From assembly GCA_035048485.1 (NCBI GenBank), contig CM068584.1:55677739-55741738 (forward strand): a stretch of 64,000 nucleotides of DNA. Direction: 5' to 3'. Below are positions 44,712-55,600 of the stretch, one piece after another. The notes below the pieces were generated by a model that ran no database searches, had not been told where the DNA came from, and worked only from the letters and a program-made list of their open reading frames with translations. Origin of the DNA: Pteria penguin. Its lineage: Eukaryota > Mollusca > Bivalvia > Pterioida > Pteriidae. The position numbers were made by a program, and so were the translations under genes. Each line of letters begins with the position of its first letter. Position 1 is the first letter of the stretch.

Positions 44712-44735
44712 CCTTTTTCAATTTGACAACAAAAT

Positions 44736-44837
44736 ATGAGCAAGAGGAAACCGATGAATCAAAGGAAGAAACCCGGCCAGCACAAAGGCGAGGATAGAGT
44801 CACCGAGGAAATCCCCAGCATATCCAGATCTTCCTGA
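44736..44837 (+). CDS. Truncated copy of the small basic ORF
   Basis: This 33-residue frame is identical over its first 31 residues to the left-arm ORF at 5210-5067. It ends SRSS at a TGA just past the arm boundary. Likely truncated by the duplication breakpoint. Function unknown. Confidence 0.3.
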   Translation: MSKRKPMNQRKKPGQHKGEDRVTEEIPSISRSS

Positions 44838-47322
44838 TCACCATCGCCACCACGCCCTATGTATAGGCCACAAAATCTCCGTTGTCTTGCTCTTCAAAAC
44901 AACTAAGCCCAGCTCATACAAAACCTCCACTAACCAGAGTAACGTTATTCGCAAAGCTTACACTTGCAAGTCGAGGAACCAATCCAGGTAGACATGGTTT
45001 ATTACGTGTGTTTTTTATTATCTATAAAATTCTGACAAGCTTAAGCATATAGAATTTGTACTGTCTTTTTGGGCATATACATGCAGTATAATTGACATTC
45101 AAAATGGATTATAGAACTGTATGCATGCATGTATATCCTTCCTCTTTGGTTGGTTCCTTCCTTCCGTTTTGCATCATTTTGTAATATTTCTGCATTTAAT
45201 AAAACACCAGGTTCAAATAATAGATAGATATAATGTTGTTCTACGTCGCGCCTAGAAGATTTTATCCATATGGCGATGGTCACAAATTAATAGGAAATAA
45301 ATCATGTTGAAAAGAACAATTCATATATTAAGGAAAGTCCAGTTTTCATTGTATATGATTGATTATTGTTTTACGTCACCATTGTATTTGGTAAAAACAA
45401 ATGATATTATTAATATGCACATGTACTCAATTAAAATACGTCATAATAAAAGAAAATCGTATCTCAATATAGTAAATTTTATTATACAAATTTACCTTCT
45501 TTAAAATTTCCAGTTTTTTTTTAGAAACACCAATACGCTGGAATAATTCTTTCATAGAATTGACAGAACAATAGTGTATTCGGATATGTCTGCACGATCA
45601 GGTAATATATGTTTGATACTTAGCATAGGGTAATCTCTGGAGGAGGTTCCTACTTTATATTGGTATTGATATGAACCTATGGTATGAATATGCTTGAAAT
45701 CGAAATATCTTCATGTATCACCTTTTGTCTGAAATTAACATGAACCAGTGCTTAAATATCAGATATTGTAGGTGTGGGTTTGCGAACGTGTGAGGACCTG
45801 GGTACATTATCTGTATGCGGTATACATAACTATATCTTTCTTTAACCTTAAATGTTTTAGTTTAAGTACATGGCAGGGTTCGTTAAAAATTAGATAAAAT
45901 GTACTGAACTCTCGTCATCCCCTCCTCAAGTATCACAATCGTTACTTATTACTGAGTTCTGGCATATGTACATATTTGCCTTATTTAAATGATTAAAAAT
46001 TTGTGATGTCCTTTCAAATCACCCGTGCCCCCCCCCCCCCCTTTCATGTCTATAATTTCTTTTTTGATTTTTCTTCTATTTTTTAAGGGGGGGGGGGGTA
46101 TGGGGTTGTTCTTTACTTTTTCATTTAAAATTATCTACTTAATCCATCATACATCTTTGTGTGAGGGGGTTTTCTTTCTCGTATGTTGTTTTTTTGTTGT
46201 GGGGTTTTATTAGGGGGGGGGGGGTTGTTTGTGGTTTTTTATTCAAATTACAATACTGCCAGGATACGACATGCGACAAAACATTTACGATTTCTAGAAC
46301 ATCCATTTTCCCCAAAACCGCGTTATCTGTTTGATGTATCATTTTTCGTATCGCTTCATCATATAAAAGGAAGATAAACAAATATAGTGGATATGGTATG
46401 TGAAAGCTTGCCAGGGAAATCCGGTGCAGTGATCAGATACGTTCTTAATTATTAAAATATTCATTATTTTGTTATTTTGGATGGTATACATGAGTGACAA
46501 CTTTCTTTACTATTATGGAAATTAGAAATATTACGATTGAAATATAAGTTAACTTCATAAAAATGTTGAAAAGAAAGGAATGCACCCAAAGTGTACCAAG
46601 AAAGCGATCAAACATGTTGTGACCTATTTATATGATAAACATTAAACTAATGGCAACAGTGTCGATAATGGTAAATGTCAAACGATAACAGTATATATGA
46701 ATGTTATTGACAGGAATGCATTTGGTATGATGTTATTGTAGTGTAGTATATCAGACTGTATATTAATATCACCCTTTTGTTTGTTGTATATTAAATATTT
46801 CTGCTTAATTTATATTACTGTATTAATTTCTTTTTCTTTTTTGTTTTTGTATTCATGTATTGTATAGCTCCATGGTGACTTCTGCCACATAACTGAGCCG
46901 GTAATTCCTCTTTTTTCTTTTGTATCACACGTGATTCAAGCCTTTTATCAAGGGTATGAAATGTGTACAATGCACACTATACCGAAGATACGTTACTTTA
47001 TAATCAGATTTGCACATCTGGAGCAGAAAACAATCACGTATTTATATTTAGTATAACCGCTAGGTCGGTGTCACTGCTGATATACTGACAGTTCCTGCGG
47101 ACATCATAAATCTAGGTTTCATCGCTGCTGTATTAACGAGAAATATATACTTTAAATTTTCAGTCAGGAAATTCTGTAAATCGCTGTACAGCTGAGGAGT
47201 AACTTTTCTTGTATAGCTTTGTCTTTAGATGGATGCTTTGGCTCACTTCTGCGGCCACTTTCGTTTTAATCCTGCTCTTCAAATATATATATTTTATAAG
47301 AATTCCAATCATCCTGTCATGG
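44838..47322. other. Intergenic, no gene supported
   Basis: AT-rich sequence with poly-C/poly-G tracts at about 46028-46041, 46086-46097 and 46213-46222. The only repeat found is the inverted copy of the 745-822 element at 46851-46925. ORFs in the G-run segment (46025-46381) are composition artefacts. Confidence 0.4.
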
Positions 47323-47375
47323 CACCACTGAAGAGACATAAGTTGTCGAAATGCACATCGGATGCACAACATTTT
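47323..47375 (+). repeat. Short dispersed repeat (gtcgaaatgcgc type)
   Basis: The copy reads caccactgaagagacataag then ttgtcgaaatgcac. Relatives lie at 332-372 and 3476-3524. Confidence 0.6.
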
Positions 47376-47448
47376 AACGTATGTATGTTCTTATATTTAT
47401 TTTAAATTATACTTCATTATCAGATATTGAAAATAAACGTCCACATCT

Positions 47449-47719
47449 GACCGACTGACTGATGTTTAACGTCACACCACGAAAATTTCACGTATATGGT
47501 GACAGCATCTGCCTGATGCGGGGCATACAAATTTTAAGCTTTGCAACGGACGCACCAGAAGCAGTGAGGGATCTTTAACGTGCCATGCACATCACGACAT
47601 GGGGCCTCGGGTTTTACTGTCTCATCCGAAAGACAGGACACCGGCATGACCACAGCGGGATTCGAACGCCGGTCTCCCGATCAGGGGACGAGCGCGATAC
47701 CACTGGGCCACGCCGGCTT
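47449..47719 (-). mobile_element. tRNA-derived SINE, family 1
   Basis: Diverged minus-strand copy with a perfect 11-bp target duplication, cgtccacatct, at 47438-47448 and 47720-47730. Confidence 0.92.
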
Positions 47720-48398
47720 CGTCCACATCTTTGTCAACGATATCTTATCAATACTTCAAATACTGACAATTATTTACGTCATCAAAACTTCAAGTCAAAC
47801 TAGTTGTAACAGATTTACCATAAGTCGAAAATAGAATAAGAAAGCTGACAAGGTGGATGTCCAACACTACATATATGTCCCTGGCTGAGTAAAGCTATTA
47901 ATATTGTACTCTGGTGCCTATTAATTCCTCAGTTACAACACAGGTATCGATATTTGTCACATGATGTAAAAGGAGTGGCCTTGAATTGTAATGGAGGAAG
48001 TTATTACGAAGAGTATCATGTCGACTAATACGGAAATAGAGAGAACATATACCAAATGAAATGACTATATTTACATGGAATTTCTAGCATGTCTTTATCA
48101 CAACATACTTTGAAATGTAGACCAATCATGTAAGGATATTTGTTGTGGTTCGTGAATGTAAACAACAGCTTTTACGTTGAAAACACATAAGTGAAATAAA
48201 AGTAGATCTACGTATTTCAACAGCAGTAAACGTTGAAAAGGACTTAAGTTAATCAACAAGGACATAGAATTGCCCAGAAGGAACAATCAAAAATATTTAC
48301 ACAGAAGGAGTAGAAAGGTGTATAAAAGAGGAAGATATACAGCGCACTACATGCATGATTTGCACTGCTACAGTCAACTTTAAATGGTCTTATAGTAT

Positions 48399-48579
48399 CT
48401 ATGTATCAAAATCATCGTCGTTTTCATCATCATTCATGTTTTCATTTTCCCCAACCACAGGTGGTAAAGCTAGTTCATCTATGAATTCAAACGTATCTGC
48501 AACTTGTGCGTGCTCTTCGAGTGCAACTTCAGGGTATGATGTCTCGGCATTTTGTATTTCATTGGAGGAAGATTTGTTC
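48399..48579 (-). CDS. Exon 6: acidic cytoplasmic tail and stop
   Basis: A pyrimidine-rich acceptor (gtttcattttctag) precedes the exon. The split Arg codon AG|G joins it to exon 5 in phase. It encodes NKSSSNEIQNAETSYPEVAL, further Glu-rich residues, and ends NDDENDDDFDT before TAG at 48401-48399. A (TA)n repeat lies just upstream in the intron. The acidic tail has one YPEV stretch but no ITAM or death-domain-like motif. Confidence 0.7.
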
Positions 48580-51500
48580 CTAGAAAATGAAACCGACATA
48601 TATATATATATATATATATCTTTTTTCTCGGATTAAATATAGATATCTGGAAATTCTAAATGCCTATATAGCCAAAATACCCCCTGGGGGGAAGACTACT
48701 TTTATAGCCTTTTTTCCGGCGGGGGGTGGGGGTGGGGGATGTTATATAGCCATTTTCCGGAGGAAATGGTGGGGGGGGGGGGGGGTATTTATCACCGGCT
48801 TCGCCAACCTCTGATTTAAGGTACCTGTTTGGAATTGTGCTTTTGAATTTCACTTGATTATATATAATATAATAATTAGATGTATAATGGGAGTGAATAA
48901 TGGCCTACGAATAATAATAAAACAGTCACTCAAGCATAAATGACTAATCTCGGTCGATATACGGAGATGACGGATTCATAATCGTTCATTGAATATAGGA
49001 AACAAATGCAGGATTTACTTGAATTAGCTTATTCTGTTAACCGAACAATGACATTCCTGGATACTACAATTCTAAACGGATAAGATACTTGATTTCAAAA
49101 CCTTTATAAATCTTTCAAAACACTAAAATCCTATATTAAAATGTCTTGAATTATTTACATATAGTGGCATATGACAAAAAAAAAAAAACATCTTAGTGAC
49201 ATTCTTATATCATGCAAGTGTAATGTGCTTAACATTAGCAAACACACTCCCGATAGAGGACTAAGTAAATATCAGTCTACATTCATGTCATCAATACAGC
49301 ATACCTTGTATAGAGGACTAAGTAAATATCAGTCTACATTCATGTCATCAATACAGCATACCTTGTATAACACGTTTGAATCACAAAACATAGAGGAGAT
49401 ATACACGTCACTGTCAGTGTCCTACAGAGAGAAACCTTCAGCGGACTATTCGAATAATTACAGGTATGTCATCATTTATCATCCTGATATAGATGTACCC
49501 CATGAAGCTACATAAATCAATTAACCGTATTTTAATTATTCCACATTTATCACACAAATAACATTTGGATTTTGTATGCTTACATATGCACCGGGAACAC
49601 TATTTTCAATAATTGTCTACCATGGTACGTTGTTCATGGGTAACTGACATACCATTATTTAAGTTCGCAGCAACCATCTACAGGCATTTATACATACTTG
49701 TCAGTAGAACATATTGAATACATGTATATAAATGCATTCACCTGAATTATATAAACTTATACACATAAACTCGTACATAAGGCATAGATTACTTACCTCT
49801 TTTTGCATTTTATGATCCAGATGATGATAATATTTATTGGTATTGTGATAATGAAGAATGCAACTAAAAATAAATTAATTAATTTCAAAAACGAGAACGG
49901 TTTATGAATCCACATACCCTTTAACAACTAGTAACTATAAATTATACACACGTATGTCAATTAGAAGAAATGAAAGTACCTGAAAGTCCTCAAGGTTGGA
50001 ATTGCATGGTCAAGTTCATCAAAGGTAATAAAGTCGTTATCCACCAAGAGATCACACACTAAGCGTGTAATGTTTAGGATCAGTATTGAAAAAACACGGT
50101 CTGCGTTGAACAGAACAAACAAAAACAATGAAGGACTTGATGCATCGCCTTCGGGCTTTCGCCCATTCGCACACAAAGAAATAATGTACAAAGGCACCAA
50201 ATTTCATTTAAAAACTCGAAGCATTTCCCGAGATACACGAGGTAAAATCTGCATGGCCATGGGCCCAGCTAAGCAACTGAGCGTATGGGGAAAGACGATC
50301 CATTTTGGAAATGCAACAGACGAATGAACTATACATGTCATGTTTAAGGATATTTGACTTGAATTCCTTGCCTGAAATTGCAATCGAAGTCATTCGCCTT
50401 TACATTTGCCGATTTTTGTCAAACAAACCTGGTATCATTTTCTCTGTTCACATTTGACAGTAGTATGCAATTAGCAAGTCTCCCGCTGTACATGTGCATT
50501 TGGGGGAAACGACGTCTACATATGTATAAATAACTGGCCATTTTAGTAGTATTACACATCAACAACTACCAAGACGTATGTTTATCGTTGTGACGAGAAG
50601 ATCGTAGAGTACTTCGAATTCCACTGCTATAAAAAGAAGCGATATTCTCACGTTTTATTTATTATAATACAGCGAATACTAGTACGGACTAGTGGTGTAC
50701 TTCTTATTACGGCACAGCTACACCTTAATGTCAATCGTACTTTTTCGGGACTTTCCGTCGAGTATTCGGAAAGGCTGCATGTCCTCCAGCGCATGAATAC
50801 AACTCGTGTAAATCGATGGAATAACGTCACATCTATTCTCTCATCTGATCAAACTTATCTTGCATTGACTCATACAATATGAATTATAAGTAACAACAGT
50901 AAATATAACCACGCTTTTTCTAAATGTCGAAGCACTATTTATACACGAAGAGGTATTTTCGGCGTTCCACGCGTTCCCCACAGCTTATTTTAACGACTAG
51001 CGTCTGGAATTACTTAGGCAATTCCGACCAAAAAAAAAAAGACATCTAACAAAGCTGTATGACACAAGGCACTAAGGACCTTGGCACACACAGAAATGAC
51101 AACAGCAGAATATACACGGAACGTCATTACAAAATATAGACTTAGGACGGTCAATTGAAGTTACAAACGTCACTCAATTGCCGTGGTTAACCGGTTTAAG
51201 GGCGCCCACCTTCCATAGAAATAAAATTTAGCACATGACGAACGTTAATTACTACATACAAGGAATGCTGATATTTGTATATTATGGACTTTATGTGTTT
51301 GAAAATTTTCTACAATTGCTGTAACATTTTATGATATTTAGTAAATGGTTTTCAAGGTTACCTATAGTTGTTCTTACTGTAATTCTGCTTTCGTTCAAAA
51401 TTGTGGAATCTGTAATACAAAAATCTATTATCAGGAAAACGCTACATCAAGGCCACCTGTAGATTTCAAGACTGCTACAATCCACAGATATCTAAATTTG

Positions 51501-52267
51501 TTGAAAATTCTAAAATGGAGGGTCCTCGTGCACCATGACACCTATCATTCTTCGTTTTCATCTTTAATTTGGCCACAAGATATATTTATGTGGTTTATAT
51601 TTTGTTTGGTTTTGAAGTAATGGGTACATGCATGCTCCATATTGTAAACACTGTCTAGTACTGGAGTGCTATCCTATAATTTGAAGTCTCGTTACAACCT
51701 AAATAATACGTATGCATATTTTTTATTTCAAAATAACACTTTAAATGATCCATTTATGCCGAACTATATAGTCGTGTACATAGTCTTTTTGAAATGTACT
51801 CTGCCAGCTGCATGGTAAACAAGTACATTTCTTTATAAATTTTTAGTATCATTATCATTTATTGCGACAAATTTTAAAAGAAAGCAGTACATGTACACTA
51901 CCTGGAGGATTACTTAAGGTACTAGTACTTTCTGGTTTGCTATAATTGTCCCAGATTGGAGTGGAGTTGTCTCTTGGTGGCGTCTCTGAACTGCCAAAAA
52001 AAAAAAGGAAAACGATAAAGGGTGGTTTCATTTAAAAAAAAAAAAGGCAATATAAGGCAAAAATATTTAAACTTTTAATATAAGAGGATACATAGTTTTA
52101 CTCACCTGAAATCCAAATGAATTTTCTCTCCAAGGAAACAAACTGGGCCTTTAAATATAGAACATTATTATATATTTATATGATATTATTACTGAAAAAA
52201 TTAAATGTAAAGATAGAAAAGAGATCTGTAATTTTTTGTATAAGCTTTCATTTAAACATAATATCTA

Positions 52268-52324
<57 letters not shown>

Positions 52325-52566
52325 CAAATAGAATCAGTGAAACACCTGGGAGTACTATGGACCTTGGATCTCCGAAGAAATTCCCGTGGAAAATAAAGAC
52401 AAATTAGACAAACATATAAAGCACTACAGCTTGCAAGGCACCCTAAATTTCACTTAAATTCGTTCCCCGTCTGGGACTCGAACCCACGACCTATGATACC
52501 GAATCACCTAGCTGTCATGCATCCGACCCTCTAACCGACTGAGCTACCCGAGCTGTAGTGTCTTTG

Positions 52567-52654
<88 letters not shown>

Positions 52655-55600
52655 TTATATATATATATATATCCTATTGACCGGCAAAGTTAATAATCAT
52701 TTTGTTATTGTTACATTTATTATTGATCATAGTACGAGTCATTCCCGATTACAGCTATGTTTTCTCTCTTACCGTCATCTTTAAAAGTATCATAGAGATG
52801 AATATCGAAATACTAAAGCGACGAAAGAATTGTTACTGAAAAATCCTACCTATTATACACAGTACATAAACTCTCCCTTTCTGGTTTAATCATTTGTTTA
52901 AAGCAGGGCACCAGGCAAGCGCCAACATAACATTAGCAGGAGTTCAGTCTTATAAGTACTTCAAATAGAATATCTGGCATAATGAAAACATATTCAACTA
53001 AGACATTTCTTGTTTCATATTGGCTTAAACAATTTAATTTATATTACTCTCTCCCAAAGAACATCAATTAGTTGTTTACCTTTACCACATATTCTAAATG
53101 TGGTAATGGTCGCTAAATTTTGTCACATGGAATTAAAAAGAGAAGGTATGTCAAATGCTGTCGCAGTGGATTTTTATTCGGAAGGCCGGAGTGTAATTCT
53201 GGCTTCTACGTTTTGTTGGATTAGTGAAAGGTGGTTTTTTTCCTTATTTGCACTTCTATTTCTTCTTTGAACAGGAGTATAAATCCATGTCTAATGTCAA
53301 CGTACATATTAGCATATAACGTGTCCCTTTCTGCTTTGTTTAAATGTTTTGAGATGCCACGACAATGAGTTTGTTGACATGCGTTGTACACCATATACGA
53401 TTTATTTTCAATTGACAACACATCAGTGTTATACGTGTTTTTCAAACGAAACTTTGTGATACAAGTAAAACTTACATTTATACAGCTCGTCAGTTCGGAA
53501 AAATTTCCCCGGTAGACTTTCTTCACTGCAATTGTAACTGGCAATTGGAACATTGTGTGTACAGTTCCAAAAACGTAAATTGATGTTTGTGTTGGAATCA
53601 AAGGTAGGGCAATCTGAAGTAAAACAGCTTATAAAATAATATTTCTACAAGATTAAGACTTCCCGACGTTTTATTTCTCTAGCAGCCCCATCTACCCACT
53701 CTTTTTATATAAGGATCGACACGTATTGCTTTCATATTTCCGCAATTGGACGTAAAAAAGCCATAGACAGTATTTTGTTTGCATTATTTTTCCAAATTTG
53801 GTCAATGTGGAAAGTAAATTACTAATTTATTACTGTTGTGTTCACAAAAAAATTTCTTATCAGTGAACCTAAAAACCAACGAATGATTGAAATATAGATG
53901 GATGAGTGCAAATAACCAAAGGTAAATTTATTTAAATGTTTGTGTTTTTAAACATTATGAGAAATTCCATATGACCCCTAAAATTAATATTTACTCATTA
54001 TCAGCAATCTGTGATTCTATGATTAATACAGACATATCTCTTCTGATATTTAATGGAATGGATTTTATACATGTACAACCTCGTGAGTGCCTAAGCACAT
54101 TCCAGCTGCGATATATGTGTGTATTTCATTATTTGCATTTAAACGTCTGTAGGTATATATTTTGCAGGCTTCACGCAGAAACGAAAAGGCTATGATTCAG
54201 TTTCACTGACAGGTTTATATTTTCCAATCTTATCAAGATTTTTTTTTTATTAAAAAGAGGGGGGCAATTTAATTCACTGACATTTTTCGTATGTTATATA
54301 AGGGAATCTGAAGGGTAGAGACACTTATTAAAGCCCTATGACCCGATATTTTCGATAAAAGGAAAATCTTAGAGAAATATGGGTTATGTTTACTTTTCTA
54401 GCATCGAAGAAAAAAAAAAAAAACAGTTTCAAAGTATGCCAATATCTGTAATCTATTGACATCACAATAATCGGATTGAAACTGGAATTTATTATTCTAC
54501 AAAGTGCAATTCAAACAAACAAACAAAAAATAATACATGTGTAATACAATGCAAGGAACAATAGGACAGGTTCAAACAAAAGGAAATGACATTTGCATAG
54601 GCGCGGGCATGCGTACAATAGGTAAACAACAACGTGGAAGGAATATCAAAACGACATATGAGAATCTAATTTATAAAGATAACGGAAAACCTGTTAAAAC
54701 ACGTTATTAATATCCATTGCTGCACCCAACTGACGAGGAGTCGAAAGGCATTAACATGAAAGGGAGAATTGAAGACATCTGACCAAGCTGTATGACACAA
54801 ATAATCAAGGACATACACATAAACGTAAAGAATCCGTTTACTCGGATAATTATTCCGTTTATAACATCTACCAGGAAAAGCAACCCTTGTCTTCTGAACT
54901 TACTTTATCACAAATATGTAATTTGTACAGAAAATTTCAAATTGATACTACAGGACAGTCGAGTATAGCTCGACAGTAGTACGCCAACAAATAGAATGCT
55001 ATAAATTGTTTTTAAATATATACAAGCAGAAATAAGGGCGGTTATCGCTCAATTAACAAAATCTTAATCTTAAAAATTGACCACTTTGCAGATACATATA
55101 TACTTTCCTTGATTGCGTTTTGCCGGCCTTTCAATGAATGCAAAATTTGACCCATCAATTGTAAGTGTGTCATGTAAAGAATAATGTAACCTCAACACGT
55201 TTGTTTGTTTATTCTAATTATTCACAGCAAAGGAATGTTCTACCACTTCCTATAGTACAAACTGGAATAACAATAATGACCCCTATGTGGATGGGTAGAT
55301 AGGGTGTTTTAAGATGCCACGATTGGGTTAAATTAGACAAAATGTTAAACATGGCAACGAAAGTTTAATTAACTTGAAATATAACAATTTCGACAAACAA
55401 AAGAAGAAAACAACTAATGAATAACAAATTGATTTTTAACTGCATCGATCAAGGAAATAACACCCATAAAATGCCGGAAAACATTCTGACATTTTTGTCT
55501 TTAATGAGCTCGACTGCATATTTATTACTACAAAAGAAAAGACAAAAAATAGACTTCCTTTTGTGTTAAATGAAATCAAAACAGTGGTTTTGAAAAAATG

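Larger units (their letters stand above)
38298..44829 (-). repeat. Right arm of the large inverted repeat
   Basis: Reverse-complement partner of 5117-9240. Shared parts are 38298-38406 and 40775-44829. The interval 38407-40774 has no counterpart in the left arm. Junction words agree: aaaataacg at the inner side, and tagcagccaacttac at the outer side of the extra block. The outer end gcatatccagat at about 44829 is where both similarity and the shared short ORF stop. Confidence 0.85.

Noticed and set aside
5117..44829. Terminal inverted repeats of a single giant transposon
   Set aside because: No flanking target duplication was found, the arm contents look like ordinary dispersed repeats, and the interior is a mosaic of unrelated old elements. 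Kept as an inverted duplication, to be tested.
46025..46381. Membrane-like ORFs in a G-run region
   Set aside because: The hydrophobic and Gly-rich composition comes from poly-T and poly-G runs. There are no exon borders.
2645..47719. tRNA genes
   Set aside because: All tRNA-like stretches continue into a common SINE body with target duplications, and the acceptor ends do not pair as in functional tRNAs. The tRNA-like core at 52468-52556 also fails acceptor pairing.
52566..52784. Tyr-Ile repeat protein
   Set aside because: Artefact of translating a (TA)n microsatellite. The same applies to 9493-9789 and to the ends of 48355-48814 and 52117-52320.
53221..53601. 126-residue minus-strand ORF
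   Set aside because: It overlaps exon 2 of the membrane-protein gene in another frame and reads through its donor into intron. The exon frame has the Cys/sequon pattern and correct phases.
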